DNA of 64,000 bases from Catalinimonas niigatensis (GCF_030506285.1 NZ_CP119422.1:4203501-4267500); one strand, 5' to 3'. Numbered from the stretch's first letter, positions 17,692-27,587 are shown. A program made the numbers and translations. The notes: generated by a model not told the origin, from the sequence alone.

Positions 17692-19410
17692 TTAGGAAAT
17701 TTCTATCTGGTGCTCAAAAGGCGTAATGCCAGTGATGTAGACACACTGTGCTTCTAACTTGGGTAGTGCTCCTCTTAGTTGTGTCCAACTATGCTCGGCT
17801 TTTCCCGGGCCAAAGCGGATTGCACTGTCTCCTTCTTTGAGCGTAGCATAACCTTCTTCTAGCAGGTATGCATCCTCAGTATCCTCTACTTTTTGTACTC
17901 CGCTCAACTTACTGCCTTTGCGGAAAGCCATTTCCAGCGCTACAGGAACACGGTCGGTACCCGTCACGCTGATGTCCAGTTGGAAGCCTGTGCTTGTCTC
18001 CCGAATGCGTATTTCGGACAGAAACTTCTGCACTTCGCTCTGCGGACGCTCATCTTTCGGCATCTTTTCCCAATCCCCATCCGTGGTAGGTAACTGGTCT
18101 TCAGCAAAGGGTTGATAGTACGGACCTTCCAGCCATTGGCGAAGCACAAATTCATTTCCTTCACGCTCCAGAGATTCTCCTTCAAACTGTCCTTTGCCAA
18201 AAAAAGCAGAAGCCAGCCGTATGCCTTCCAGTGCTGCTTTCCCTTTGAAAAAAGTAAAAAAGATAGGGTTTTTGGCAAGTAGGGTAGCATCTCTTTCTGC
18301 CCGGCGAATACGTACCAGATCAGAGCCATGGAATACTTTGAGATAATCTGTAGGCAAGGCGGAGGAGGCGGGCAAACTTTTTTTCAGTTCAGGATCTTCC
18401 AGAAAATACGCAAGCGCATTGCTGATGGCATCGGTTTCATTTTCTTCCAGATAACTGACCATTGCAGCAAACTGACTGTTTTGATCATGCAAAGCCATAT
18501 AACGATACGAGTAATAATAACGCTCCATCGTTCCCCGCTGGTATTTGTCCTGCCTTCCTGAACCTTCCGACACCACTTCTCCATTGGCATGCAAATAATA
18601 GAGAGTCATCTCCAGGTTCTTACGGACAGGCTCCAGCAGTTCCGGTTTATCCATCAGACGAGCCACTGTGATGAGGCTTTTATTCACAATCGGGCTGTAG
18701 ATCAGGGTGCTTTGCTCATTGTACTGCCCATCTTCGTCTATGTCTATTTTTTCTTTTAGCCATTCGTCTACCCTCTTCGGATAAGCCGGATCGGGAAACA
18801 GATGATGGATACGTGCCAACGCCATGCACACCACCCAGCGATGATTGGGCGTATGAATCCCTCCAATTGAAAGCGCCTTGCCTGCCCTTTGCAAGTAAGT
18901 TTTAAGGTTCTCTCGTATAGCTTCGGTAGCCTCAGAAGCATCCTGTTTTAGCAATGTATAGCCCAGACTTACCGGTTCTACCGTAAAAGCCGTATCGGGA
19001 GTAGAGTGAAAGTTGGTGGTGTGTAGGTCAATGGTGCCATCGGGATGCTGGGCTTTGAGCATATACTCGCTGGCATGTATGAGCGATTGAATGAGCGATT
19101 TATCATGATAGTACTTAGACGATTCCGAGACATAACCGCAACTCAGCGTTTGGAAAAAGCCTGCTGTATGTTGAGGGGTGTGGATGCCATATTCATTTTT
19201 GATGCCTCCCGACCAAAGATGCCCCTGATCATTTTCCTGCATTTTCAGAATACGGCTGATGTACTCATCATAATTTTTGACAAATTTTTTGAGCAGTTCG
19301 TCCGCATCAGTGGGAGAGAAAGATAAAAAATTGCTGCTGAGAGAGTTAGCCCATAGAGGTAGTACACAGGCTGTGCTTCCCATGCGCTGTAAAAACAGTC
19401 TTCTTTTCAT
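17692..19410 (-). CDS. Exported protein of unknown function, probable helical-toroid fold
   Basis: A 572-residue protein I do not recognise. The N-terminus has arginines followed by a hydrophobic stretch (MKRRLFLQRMG, then ACVLPLW), resembling a Tat or Sec signal. Residues about 60-330 show regularly spaced helices with TPQHTAGFFQTL, SEYMLKAQHPDGTIDLHTTN, NHRWVVCMAL and WLKEKIDIDEDGQYNEQSTLIYSP, a pattern seen in (alpha/alpha) toroid enzymes such as polysaccharide lyases and unsaturated glycosidases. The last 150 residues look beta-rich, as in the sandwich domain that follows such toroids. Neighbouring hydrolases fit a sugar-degrading role, but no catalytic motif is certain. Confidence 0.6.
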   Translation of the reverse strand: MKRRLFLQRMGSTACVLPLWANSLSSNFLSFSPTDADELLKKFVKNYDEYISRILKMQENDQGHLWSGGIKNEYGIHTPQHTAGFFQTLSCGYVSESSKYYHDKSLIQSLIHASEYMLKAQHPDGTIDLHTTNFHSTPDTAFTVEPVSLGYTLLKQDASEATEAIRENLKTYLQRAGKALSIGGIHTPNHRWVVCMALARIHHLFPDPAYPKRVDEWLKEKIDIDEDGQYNEQSTLIYSPIVNKSLITVARLMDKPELLEPVRKNLEMTLYYLHANGEVVSEGSGRQDKYQRGTMERYYYSYRYMALHDQNSQFAAMVSYLEENETDAISNALAYFLEDPELKKSLPASSALPTDYLKVFHGSDLVRIRRAERDATLLAKNPIFFTFFKGKAALEGIRLASAFFGKGQFEGESLEREGNEFVLRQWLEGPYYQPFAEDQLPTTDGDWEKMPKDERPQSEVQKFLSEIRIRETSTGFQLDISVTGTDRVPVALEMAFRKGSKLSGVQKVEDTEDAYLLEEGYATLKEGDSAIRFGPGKAEHSWTQLRGALPKLEAQCVYITGITPFEHQIEIS

Positions 19411-19458
19411 GAATTAGTTCGTTGTATAGTAGTAGTGCGTGCAAACCATCAAAATAGA

Positions 19459-19498
19459 GAAAGTCGCCCTGACTCGCAAATGAGGTAAGGCGACTTTC
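19459..19498 (-). terminator. Hairpin terminator downstream of porV
   Basis: GAAAGTCGCC (19459-19468) and GGCGACTTTC (19489-19498) are perfect 10-base arms with a 20-base loop. On the minus strand it follows the porV stop by about 30 bases and is followed by TCTCTATTTT, a weak T-rich tail. Confidence 0.6.
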
Positions 19499-19530
19499 CG
19501 AATCGTTTCACACAAACTTTTATAGAATTA

Positions 19531-20706
19531 CTACACTTTGCCTCCAAACCTAAGTTGCAGCCCCACTCTTAAGGTTTCTTGTAGCGGATGGGTACGTCCA
19601 GGTTTTGTGCCTGAGGGAAGCAGATAGGCCAGATCCAGACTGATCACCCGATAGCGCAATCCTAATCCGGTTGTAAAGTAACGCCTATCCCCTTTATCCT
19701 GAGAATCACGATAATATCCGGCACGAAGTTCCACAGATTCTTTGAACGCATACTCAAGACCCGTACCGATCCTTATTTCACTTAACTCTTCAGAAAAGCC
19801 ATCTGGTGCATCTGTGAAAGAACCAAAAGTTCCGCTGAACCATCCCCGATTGGGATCTTTACCTGTCATACCAATGATCTGACCGTTCTGGTCTAATTCA
19901 TACACAGGAGGGCTTGGTACCAGCAGCTTACTCAAATGAACCAACCAGGTCATACGATGATTGGAAGTAAGCTGTGAACTGAGGGAAGAACCTAAGCTTA
20001 AGTTCGCTGGTAAAAATTGTTCTGTACCCAGGAGGTGCATCTTCGGACCAAGATTGGCCAGATTAATGCCCAAAGCAAGCAACGTGTTTTGCTGAAAAAG
20101 AGCCATCTCTGTTTGGTACAATGCCCCTAAATCCACGGCCAGTCCTACGGAGTTTTGAGGATTGCCGCTAGCCGTACTGGTAGCTGCATAATTACTTTCT
20201 ATATACTTGGCGCTTCCTCCCACACTCCATTGCTTACCCAGCTTATGGGCATAGGAAAGTGAGATTGACAGATCATGTGGATTCTCCAGAAAAATATAAG
20301 TACCGGATGCATTGGTAAGTTGTATATCACCCATATCAAAATAAGTGACAGAAAGTCCCAAAGCATTCTTCTCTGCCAACTTCTGAGCAGCAGACATATG
20401 ATAGAGGTACATATCGCTCACCACTTTGGAAAGCCAGGGTGTGTAGGAGAAAGCAAGATTACTTCTTTCTGGTAGCAGTACCAGTTTGGCGGGATTCCAA
20501 TAAGCTGCGTTGGCATCAGGAGAAGATGCTACTCCTGCCTCTCCCAAACCAGCAGTACGGGCATCGGGCGTGATCTGTAAAAAGGGGGCAGCGGTAATAG
20601 GTAATTTTTGCCCCTCTTGCCCAAGGATAACTGACTGAGCTAAAGAGATATTCCCCAGGAAGATGAGTAATGCGATAGCAGGCAAACAGTTTTTTAGTTT
20701 TAGCAT
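19531..20706 (-). CDS. porV: PorV-type outer-membrane barrel of the type IX secretion system
   Basis: A 391-residue outer-membrane beta-barrel protein with a signal peptide (to ISLAQS). The conserved start FLQITPDARTAGLGEAGVASSPDANAAYWNPAKL is typical of PorV/LptO, as are YTPWLSKVVSDMYLYHMS and the strand-rich C-terminus ending VGLQLRFGGKV. PorV takes folded cargo from the SprA translocon and delivers it to the PorU sortase complex. Bacteroidota carry related PorV/PorQ/PorP paralogues, so its rank as the main PorV needs comparison. It is transcribed alone; a decayed copy of its 5' region lies at 10861-10973. Confidence 0.85.
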   Translation of the reverse strand: MLKLKNCLPAIALLIFLGNISLAQSVILGQEGQKLPITAAPFLQITPDARTAGLGEAGVASSPDANAAYWNPAKLVLLPERSNLAFSYTPWLSKVVSDMYLYHMSAAQKLAEKNALGLSVTYFDMGDIQLTNASGTYIFLENPHDLSISLSYAHKLGKQWSVGGSAKYIESNYAATSTASGNPQNSVGLAVDLGALYQTEMALFQQNTLLALGINLANLGPKMHLLGTEQFLPANLSLGSSLSSQLTSNHRMTWLVHLSKLLVPSPPVYELDQNGQIIGMTGKDPNRGWFSGTFGSFTDAPDGFSEELSEIRIGTGLEYAFKESVELRAGYYRDSQDKGDRRYFTTGLGLRYRVISLDLAYLLPSGTKPGRTHPLQETLRVGLQLRFGGKV

Positions 20707-20858
20707 GAGTAAGTGATTTGGTTTGAATTAAACAATCACAAACTGCCCATTCTACCCCTGAGAGATGATCACATCTGATTTCCAGTGATAACGCTTAGTA
20801 CAATCAATCATTGTCAAGGGTATTAATAAAACCTTAAAACTTTGCTGACCAAGCATGG

Positions 20859-21722
20859 TTACTGTTGTAAGACTTTCAAGGAATCTCGCACATTTTGCAG
20901 CACTTCCAGATACAGACTAGGCTTGTCCAGATTGACTAAATCTGCATGGGATTGTATCACTGCCCTGAACTCTTCTTTTGTGTTGGTAGTGGCGTATGCC
21001 ATAATCTGTATGCCCAACGAATCACAGATGTGTACCATCTCGGGAGAAATTTCCGCTACATCACATTCTATAATGTTAGCACCGTACTCTTCTTTGGCCT
21101 CTATTATTTCTTCTACTGAATGCGCATTGATCTTAATCCTGAGTTCAGGCGCCATTGCTCTGAATTCTTCCAGCATATTGTCGCTCCAAAACCAAAAGAA
21201 GGTATCTTGTTCCATCTCCAATTCGTGTATAAGTCTGACTACCTCTTCCAGATCAGCGGTTTTTACATCCAGATAAACTTTAGCTTTTCCTTTGATCCAG
21301 CGTAGATACTCTTCCAGGCGCGGTACTTTCTCTCCGGCATACGCCTCACCAAACCAACTTCCTGCATCCAACTGATCAATATAGGCTGATTTCCTAAGCA
21401 GGATAGGTCCCCAGCCATCAGTAGTACGCCCCAAGCCCAGGTCGTGCATGATATAATGGACCCCATCCAGGCTGCGGTGCACATCAATTTCCACATAGTC
21501 TACACCCAGTTCTATGGCTTTGACTGCTGCCGCAAAAGTATTCTCCGGAGCAAGATGATTGGCCCCACGATGCACCACTACCTCAATAGGATGCTCTTCT
21601 AATAAGCTGGCCAGCGCTTGCTTTTGTATACTGTAATCAGGAACATATTCCTCGTATGTTACTTCTGAAGGTGAGCAGGCATAAGCACCTATGACCAATA
21701 ACAATAGGAATAAATTTCGCAT
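20859..21722 (-). CDS. Glycerophosphodiester phosphodiesterase family lipoprotein
   Basis: A 287-residue GDPD-family protein. I use the ATG ending at 21722 (MRNLFLLLLVIGAYAC), which gives a lipoprotein signal; an upstream ATG at 21776 would run back into the pseudogene's terminator. The catalytic pattern is intact: VVHRGANHLAPENT, then YVEIDVHRSLDGVHYIMHD with the metal-binding Glu and Asp and the second His. It hydrolyses glycerophosphodiesters to glycerol 3-phosphate and an alcohol at the outer envelope. Members in polysaccharide-degrading Bacteroidota are often scattered near lipoprotein hydrolases, as here. Confidence 0.88.
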   Translation of the reverse strand: MRNLFLLLLVIGAYACSPSEVTYEEYVPDYSIQKQALASLLEEHPIEVVVHRGANHLAPENTFAAAVKAIELGVDYVEIDVHRSLDGVHYIMHDLGLGRTTDGWGPILLRKSAYIDQLDAGSWFGEAYAGEKVPRLEEYLRWIKGKAKVYLDVKTADLEEVVRLIHELEMEQDTFFWFWSDNMLEEFRAMAPELRIKINAHSVEEIIEAKEEYGANIIECDVAEISPEMVHICDSLGIQIMAYATTNTKEEFRAVIQSHADLVNLDKPSLYLEVLQNVRDSLKVLQQ

Positions 21723-21737
21723 GATTATTTTTTTGTA

Positions 21738-21768
21738 AAATAAAAAAAGTCTGGTGTATCTGCACCAG
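21738..21768 (-). terminator. Terminator of the former receptor gene
   Basis: On the minus strand CTGGTG (21763-21768) pairs with CACCAG (21751-21756) around six bases and is followed by a run of seven T residues. It lies 25 bases past the pseudogene's ancestral stop, so the transcription end outlived the gene. Confidence 0.7.
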
Positions 21769-21792
21769 CCCTTCAAAGATGTTAGCCTATTA

Positions 21793-22094
21793 CTAAAAAG
21801 AATATTTGAGACCCATCATCAGTTTTAAGCCCTCTAGCGTAGTTCACCATCAAGTTGTAATTATCTTGCAGATTGCTATTAAACCTAATAGCGTCATTTC
21901 TAATTTTTACAGTAGCGTTGGGAAGCTCTTCATTGTTTTCATCGGTAATTCTTCCGGAAATGGAAGCTTCTTTACTCTGTGCTAACAGTTGAGTATGGAA
22001 GTTCAACATGCTCAGTAAAGCAAGCAGGCACGTTCTGGTATAAGAGCGATATAAATGACAGTTGCTCTTCTGGGGCAGTAAAGGTGCTTTTCAT
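21793..22094 (-). pseudogene. Receptor pseudogene: TonB-dependent/SusC-type protein with its middle deleted
   Basis: Both ends of an outer-membrane receptor survive but the middle is gone. From ATG at 22094, skipping one A in the AAAA run gives MKAPLLPQKSNCHLYRS, then RTCLLALLSMLNF and LLAQ, a SusC-style signal peptide. SKEASISGRITDENNEELPN follows, a carboxypeptidase-regulatory domain start. After about 30 more codons a frame shift near 21832 leads to LEGLKLMMGLKYSF and a stop at 21793, the typical C-terminus of such barrels. Roughly 600-1000 residues are therefore missing, with at least two frame lesions. Promoter and terminator remain. Confidence 0.75.
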
Positions 22095-22151
22095 AATGAC
22101 TATTTATGGTTTGATGGGAATTGTTGTAAACGCAACAATTTACTACTATAC

Positions 22152-22182
22152 CAAACTTAGCCTACCTAGAGCTTACAAAAAA
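22152..22182 (-). promoter_or_regulatory. Promoter remnant of the receptor pseudogene
   Basis: On the minus strand TTTTTTG (22176-22182) and TAAGTTTG (22152-22159) are 16 bases apart and fit the Bacteroidota -33/-7 pattern. Between it and the pseudogene start, AATTGTTG and CAACAATT (22119-22140) form an 8-base hairpin in the leader. Confidence 0.5.
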
Positions 22183-22463
22183 TGTTATGTCGCATAAATA
22201 TTAACTCTGTATTAATAAAAAATGAATATTTAGGCTGAATATGATCTTTATTTTCAAATAATGACAAAAAAGACCCAAAACTGAAGGAATGAGAAAAAAC
22301 AGATAACTAGTTATCAATGCGGAAATTACTAGTGAATATATACTAATTTATCTGTGCAATGACTGATATGTCTATATAATTGTTTAATATCATTTACTGC
22401 TTTACAGCTAATTCATTCTAAATATGCTTATTCATAAGTATATGCAAGCCACAATTAGTTGGT

Positions 22464-22561
22464 AGCTGTAGGGTGCATGCTCAAGATTTTTTATACTACC
22501 CAGCTTAGTCTGGCCTAATGCCTAAAGTTTTTTCGTCTACACAACGTATGCACCCTCAGCT
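22464..22561. ncRNA. Candidate structured RNA or 3'-UTR element near metH
   Basis: Distant arms pair: AGCTG (22464-22468) with CAGCT (22557-22561), and GGGTGCAT (22471-22478) with ATGCACCC (22548-22555), giving 13 base pairs with a small internal loop. The enclosed 69 bases hold an inner stem around GGC-CTAAT-GCC flanked by CTTAG and CTAAAG. The strand is unknown. It could be a small RNA, a 3'-UTR structure of metH, or a decayed repeat. Confidence 0.35.
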
Positions 22562-22636
22562 TTACCTCTTTCATGCTTCTACTACAAAATACAGTTTGGC
22601 AGTTGTAGCTTAAAACTAAAACTTTATAGAAACTTG

Positions 22637-25408
22637 TTATTTTTGTCGTGGATCATACCCTAAGTTTGCCCCCAGCCATTTCTCCATCGTAGCTAAGTCC
22701 ATCCCCTTGCGTTTTGCATAATCCTCTACCTGATCCTTGTCTAGTTTGGAAATGCCAAAATATTTAGCATCAGGGTGAGAGAAATACCAGCCACTGACTG
22801 AAGCCGCAGGAAACATAGCAAAACTTTCTGTAAGAGATATGCCAGTGTTTTCAGTAGCATCCAATAGCTTGAAGAGTGTATCCTTTTCAGTATGATCAGG
22901 GCAAGCAGGATAGCCTGGTGCTGGTCGTATCCCCTGATACTGCTCTTTGATCAGGGAGTCATTGTCCAATTGTTCGTCGGATGCATAGCCCCAAAACTCT
23001 CTACGAACCCGCTTATGCATCAGTTCTGCAAAAGCTTCTGCCAGACGATCGGCAATGGCTTTGATCATAATTGAATTGTAGTCATCATGGTCTTCTTCAT
23101 AAGCTTTGGCCACTTCATCACAGCCAATGCCTGTCGTCACTGCAAAGCCTCCGACATAATCCGCTTTTCCGCTTTCTTTGGGTGCTACAAAGTCAGCCAG
23201 GCACATATAATCTTTGCCCTTGGCTTTCTTGGTTTGTTGTCGCAAGTGGTGCAGGGTAGTAAGTACCTGGGTGCGATCTTCATTTCCCTGCGCATCAAAA
23301 TGGTAAAGCTCAGTATCGTCATCATCGACTGTATTGGCAGGGAAAAAGCCGATGACTGCTTTTGCCTGGAGGAGTTTTTCATCAATCACCTTCTTCAGCA
23401 TGTTCTGAGCATCTTTATAAAGAATGCGTGCCTGCTCACCCACAATTTCATCGTCCAGAATTTTAGGAAATTTACCTGCCAGTTCCCAGGTCAGAAAGAA
23501 GGGAGTCCAGTCTATGTAGTGGCTGAGTTCTTCCAGAGAGTAGTCGTCAAAAGTGCGGAAACCCAGAAAAGTGGGTTTTACAATCTCACGGGAAGCCCAG
23601 TCGGTCTCAAACTTATCAGCCCGCGCTTCTTCTATGGACACAAAATTCTTGGTGGTCTTCTTCTTAGAGTGCCTGTCACGCATCTCCTGGTATTCTTCCC
23701 TGATTTGCTGTGCATAAGCTTCACGGTTCTTTTTATTGAGCAGATTACTGACTACTGGCACAGAGCGGGATGCATCCAAAACATGAATCACCGGGCCACT
23801 ATAGTATGGCTCTATTTTTACGGCGGTATGAATCTTAGAAGTAGTGGCGCCACCAATCAGCAGAGGAAGTGTAAAACCTTCTCTTTCCATCATCTCAGCT
23901 ACGTTGACCATCTCATCCAGCGAGGGGGTGATCAGCCCACTTAAGCCAATAACATTGACCTGCTCTTCTTTGGCTTTGGCAAGGATATCCTCTGCCGGAA
24001 CCATCACGCCCATGTCCACCACATCATAGTTATTGCAAGCCAGCACTACGCTGACAATGTTTTTACCGATGTCGTGTACGTCGCCTTTCACGGTAGCCAT
24101 CAGGATTTTTCCTTTAGCTTCCTGGACAGTACCGGATTTTTCTTTTTCCTCTTCGATATATGGAATCAGGTAGGCAACCCCTTTTTTCATTACCCGGGCA
24201 CTTTTTACCACCTGAGGAAGAAACATCTTACCAGAGCCGAAAAGATCCCCAACGATATTCATACCATCCATCAGCGGGCCTTCAATCACTTCAATAGGTT
24301 TGTCATATATCTGCCGGGCTTCTTCCACATCCTGTTCAATAAACTCCACGATACCCTTGACCAGCGCATGCTCCATTCTCTTGGTCAGAGGCAGACTCCT
24401 CCACTCTTTGTCATCTTTCTTTTTGGTTTTGCCTTTGTCTTTGATTTGTTCGGCAAAATCAAGTAAACGTTCGGTGGCATCATCTTTTCTGTCCAGCAAC
24501 ACATCTTCCACCAGTTCCAGCAGATCTTTGGGGATGCTGTCATATACCTCAAGCATACTGGGATTTACGATGCCCATATCCATACCAGCACGGCGGGCAT
24601 GGTACAAAAAGGCAGTATGCATGGCTTCCCGTACCGGGTTATTGCCCCGGAAAGAGAAAGATACATTGCTGACACCTCCGCTTACATGTACGCCGGGCAG
24701 GTTCTCCCGCACCCATTTGGTAGCACGGAAGAAGTCAATCGCATTTTGGCGGTGTTCCTCCATACCCGTGGCGACTGGAAATATATTAAGATCGAAGATA
24801 ATATCCTGAGGAGGAAATTTAACCTTGTTGACCAAAACATCATAAGAGCGTTGCGCAATTTCAATGCGGCGGTCATAATTATCAGCTTGTCCCTGCTCAT
24901 CAAAAGCCATCACAATGACGGCTGCTCCGTACATCTTTATCTTTTTGGCTTGCCGAATAAAATTTTCCTCTCCTTCTTTGAGACTGATGGAGTTGACTAC
25001 TGACTTACCTTGCGCACACTTGAGTCCTGCTTCTATCACCGGCCATTTGGAGGAGTCAATCATCAGGGGTACTCGGGCAATATCCGGTTCAGATGAAATA
25101 AGGTTGACGAATTTGACCATACAGGCTGCGCTATCCAGCATACCCTCATCCATATTGATGTCGATGATCTGTGCCCCGCCTTCTACCTGATCGCGGGCTA
25201 CTTCAATCGCTTCTTCGTACTTCTCCTCGGTAATCAGGCGGGCAAACATCCGTGAGCCCGTTACATTTGTCCTTTCTCCGACATTGACAAATCCGGTAGT
25301 TTCATTGACCACCAATGGCTCCAGGCCACTGAGGCGCATATCCGGTATGCCATGGTCCTTGGTGATTTTGGCTACAAATGAATCTTCAATTCTCGTGCTA
25401 TTGCTCAT
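22637..25408 (-). CDS. metH: Methionine synthase, pterin/cobalamin/reactivation subunit (split MetH)
   Basis: A 923-residue protein equal to the last three modules of cobalamin-dependent methionine synthase. The pterin-binding barrel is about 16-290 ([30 protein letters not shown]). The cap and B12-binding Rossmann domain are about 340-590, with [12 protein letters not shown] holding the cobalt-ligating His, then [12 protein letters not shown] and IGGATTS. The S-adenosylmethionine reactivation domain is about 590-900 ([12 protein letters not shown]). The homocysteine-binding module is supplied by the separate gene 33 bases upstream. Together they transfer methyl from methyltetrahydrofolate to homocysteine in the cytoplasm. 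Such a split is, to my knowledge, usual in this phylum. Confidence 0.95.
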   Translation of the reverse strand: MSNSTRIEDSFVAKITKDHGIPDMRLSGLEPLVVNETTGFVNVGERTNVTGSRMFARLITEEKYEEAIEVARDQVEGGAQIIDINMDEGMLDSAACMVKFVNLISSEPDIARVPLMIDSSKWPVIEAGLKCAQGKSVVNSISLKEGEENFIRQAKKIKMYGAAVIVMAFDEQGQADNYDRRIEIAQRSYDVLVNKVKFPPQDIIFDLNIFPVATGMEEHRQNAIDFFRATKWVRENLPGVHVSGGVSNVSFSFRGNNPVREAMHTAFLYHARRAGMDMGIVNPSMLEVYDSIPKDLLELVEDVLLDRKDDATERLLDFAEQIKDKGKTKKKDDKEWRSLPLTKRMEHALVKGIVEFIEQDVEEARQIYDKPIEVIEGPLMDGMNIVGDLFGSGKMFLPQVVKSARVMKKGVAYLIPYIEEEKEKSGTVQEAKGKILMATVKGDVHDIGKNIVSVVLACNNYDVVDMGVMVPAEDILAKAKEEQVNVIGLSGLITPSLDEMVNVAEMMEREGFTLPLLIGGATTSKIHTAVKIEPYYSGPVIHVLDASRSVPVVSNLLNKKNREAYAQQIREEYQEMRDRHSKKKTTKNFVSIEEARADKFETDWASREIVKPTFLGFRTFDDYSLEELSHYIDWTPFFLTWELAGKFPKILDDEIVGEQARILYKDAQNMLKKVIDEKLLQAKAVIGFFPANTVDDDDTELYHFDAQGNEDRTQVLTTLHHLRQQTKKAKGKDYMCLADFVAPKESGKADYVGGFAVTTGIGCDEVAKAYEEDHDDYNSIMIKAIADRLAEAFAELMHKRVRREFWGYASDEQLDNDSLIKEQYQGIRPAPGYPACPDHTEKDTLFKLLDATENTGISLTESFAMFPAASVSGWYFSHPDAKYFGISKLDKDQVEDYAKRKGMDLATMEKWLGANLGYDPRQK

Positions 25409-25441
25409 AATTTATGGAGATGCTTAATCCAGTAAAAAAAA

Positions 25442-26470
25442 TCAGGCTTCGGAAACAGCTGTTTGCTTAAAAGTTCTTGGCGGATACTTGGCTGCCAATT
25501 CTGCAATCCGGCGTATATGGCCGGGGGTAGTACCACAGCAACCACCCAGGATATTAAGGTGACCATGCTTGAGGAAGGGTTCCAACTCCTGGGCCATCTG
25601 CTCTGGGGCCTGATCATATTCACCAAACTCATTGGGCAAGCCAGCGTTAGGATGGGCCGATACATGGCAGGTAGCATGCTTATCCAACTCTTTGATATAA
25701 GGCAGCAGGTCACGTGCGCCAAGAGCACAGTTGAGCCCAATACTGAATAGGTTTCCATGCATGACTGAGGTCCAGAAGGCTTGTGTGGTTTGCCCGGATA
25801 AAGTACGTCCGCTGGCATCGGTAATGGTACCTGACACCATGATAGGGATATCCAGTTCTTTATCTTCCAGCAGAGAGTTAAGCGCAAAGAGAGCTGCTTT
25901 GGCGTTGAGGGTGTCAAATACAGTCTCAACCAGTAAAAGATCTACTCCTCCTTCTATCAGGCCTAAAGCTTGCTCCTGATAAGCCTCTACCAACTGATCA
26001 AAAGTAATGGCTCGGTAGCCGGGATCGTTGACATCAGGTGAAAGAGAGGCAGTACGGTTCGTTGGGCCTAAGGAACCAGCCACAAAGCGTGGTTTGTGAG
26101 GCTCCCGGGCAGTAAACTCATCGGCTACCTCTCGGGCAATTTTGGCTGACTGGTAGTTTAGATCAAATACCAGATGCTCCAGGCCATAATCAGCCTGTGC
26201 AATAGAAGTTGAACTGAAAGTGTTGGTCTCTGCGATATCTGCACCTGCCTCAAAATAGATGGCATGAATCTCTCTGATCACATCCGGACGTGTAATAGAC
26301 AGAAGGTCATTATTTCCTTTAAGCGGATGAGAATGATCTTTCAGAGCGTCGTTGCGGAAATCTTTTTCCTCCAGCTTATAGCCCTGGATCATGGTTCCCA
26401 TGGCTCCGTCCAATATCAAAATTCTTTCATTCAACGAATGATACAGCTTTTCTTTTGCGATATTCATCAT
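25442..26470 (-). CDS. Homocysteine-binding subunit of split methionine synthase
   Basis: A 342-residue homocysteine S-methyltransferase domain. It begins [19 protein letters not shown] and carries the zinc-binding cysteines in [10 protein letters not shown] and [12 protein letters not shown] start it at ATG ending 26470; a TTG at 26485 would add five residues. It is followed after 33 bases by the pterin/cobalamin subunit, and the two add up to about the length of full MetH (roughly 1230 residues in enterobacteria). The stop codon and new start are clean, so this is a true gene split rather than a sequencing frameshift. Confidence 0.93.
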   Translation of the reverse strand: MMNIAKEKLYHSLNERILILDGAMGTMIQGYKLEEKDFRNDALKDHSHPLKGNNDLLSITRPDVIREIHAIYFEAGADIAETNTFSSTSIAQADYGLEHLVFDLNYQSAKIAREVADEFTAREPHKPRFVAGSLGPTNRTASLSPDVNDPGYRAITFDQLVEAYQEQALGLIEGGVDLLLVETVFDTLNAKAALFALNSLLEDKELDIPIMVSGTITDASGRTLSGQTTQAFWTSVMHGNLFSIGLNCALGARDLLPYIKELDKHATCHVSAHPNAGLPNEFGEYDQAPEQMAQELEPFLKHGHLNILGGCCGTTPGHIRRIAELAAKYPPRTFKQTAVSEA

Positions 26471-26489
26471 GTTATATTCAATCAAAGTG

Positions 26490-26497
26490 CAAAGTTA
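26490..26497 (-). promoter_or_regulatory. Candidate -7 element upstream of the methionine synthase genes
   Basis: On the minus strand TAACTTTG matches TAnnTTTG, 20 bases before the start codon. No good -33 TTG was found. I see no SAM or cobalamin riboswitch in the 240-base divergent spacer; a short stem GGCAT/ATGCC lies at 26576-26601. Confidence 0.35.
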
Positions 26498-26708
26498 AGT
26501 AAGATTCGTGTAACTTAATAAGTTAACTATAGTAAGTATGAAAAAGCATAGTTTTCATAATTACTTTTTATTCAAGGCATTAGAACGCATCACCCTATGC
26601 CAGGGTTAGCTGAAAATACTATACCCTTTATCTTTAGGAATTTAATTTGATGGGTTCATTGTTAATATTTTTATATCAGGTTAAAGGCATATTAATAGCA
26701 TTTTTTAT

Positions 26709-27587
26709 ATGAAGGTTGCCAGGTTTGCTCACCAAGGAAAGTCTATGCTCACCGGTTTTGCCAGAGTAGCCCGTGTGCATAATCTCGTTATCCTGGCATT
26801 GACGCAATATTTTACCGCCATTTTCCTGGCAGATATACACACTACCTGGGAAGGCTACGCCAAAGATTATGAGCTTTTTCTGCTGATATTTTCTACTACA
26901 ATCATTGCGGCTGGCGGCTATCTGATCAATGATTACTATGACATCAAGATAGATTATATCAATAAGCCGGATAGGGTAGTGGTAGGTAAAGTGTTGAAAA
27001 GAAGGTATGTGATGATTGCCCACACATTACTCAATCTGATAGGTATTGGAATAGGTTTTTACCTTTCCTGGAAGGTAGGGGCCATAAATTTCATGGCGGC
27101 CTTTTTACTTTGGTTGTATTCCAATCAGCTCAAACGTTTGCCACTGATCGGAAATTTGGCAATTGCTGTACTTTCAGGGCTTGCTGTTTGGGTAGTTTCC
27201 ATATACTTTCCGCAGAATCAACTCTTGGTTTACACTTACGCTGTTTTTGCTTTTGCTATTTCTCTGGTCAGGGAAATCATCAAAGATATCGAAGATATGC
27301 AGGGAGATGAATCTTTTGGTTGTAAAACACTTCCAATCCTGCTGGGAGTGCGCTACACCAAGATGTTTTTATATTTCCTGTCAGCACTATTTATCTTTCT
27401 ATTATTTTTCATGTCAGGGATACTGGGTAATGAGACGCTGATTACGTATTTTCTGATCCTGACCATTCCTATTACCTACTTTATCGTACGTTTGGTCTAT
27501 GCAGATACTAAAAAGAAGTTTGGCTTCTTAAGTGATTTTTGTAAACTACTGATGCTCAGTGGTATCCTAAGCATGACATTTTTTTGA
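26709..27587 (+). CDS. UbiA-family prenyltransferase
   Basis: A 292-residue polytopic membrane protein with about eight hydrophobic helices. Both Asp-rich prenyl-diphosphate/magnesium motifs are present: NDYYDIKIDYINKPDR near 77-92 and DIEDMQGDESFGCKT near 196-210. UbiA enzymes attach a prenyl chain to an aromatic or other acceptor. In this phylum such stand-alone copies are often annotated as geranylgeranylglycerol-phosphate geranylgeranyltransferase-like; the acceptor is not visible in sequence. It is divergent from the methionine synthase genes. Confidence 0.88.
   Translation: MKVARFAHQGKSMLTGFARVARVHNLVILALTQYFTAIFLADIHTTWEGYAKDYELFLLIFSTTIIAAGGYLINDYYDIKIDYINKPDRVVVGKVLKRRYVMIAHTLLNLIGIGIGFYLSWKVGAINFMAAFLLWLYSNQLKRLPLIGNLAIAVLSGLAVWVVSIYFPQNQLLVYTYAVFAFAISLVREIIKDIEDMQGDESFGCKTLPILLGVRYTKMFLYFLSALFIFLLFFMSGILGNETLITYFLILTIPITYFIVRLVYADTKKKFGFLSDFCKLLMLSGILSMTFF

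Larger units (their letters stand above)
22095..22636. other. Gene-free stretch of 540 bases
   Basis: It contains the promoter remnant and leader hairpin of the receptor pseudogene (22119-22182), then AT-rich sequence with no credible reading frame, then the structured element at 22464-22561 near the 3' end of metH. No obvious metH terminator with a T-run was seen. Confidence 0.65.

Noticed and set aside
23087-23944. 285-codon + strand frame within metH
   Set aside because: Antisense to conserved cobalamin-binding and reactivation domains; no protein-like features of its own.
25405-25929. 174-codon minus-strand frame overlapping the split methionine synthase genes
   Set aside because: It is the shifted frame of the homocysteine-binding gene; the real protein motifs are in the other frame, so it does not indicate a frameshifted single MetH.
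26471-26708. Possible SAM or cobalamin riboswitch before the methionine synthase genes
   Set aside because: Only a weak 5-base stem (GGCAT/ATGCC) and a -7 element are visible; none of the conserved cores of these riboswitches could be found.
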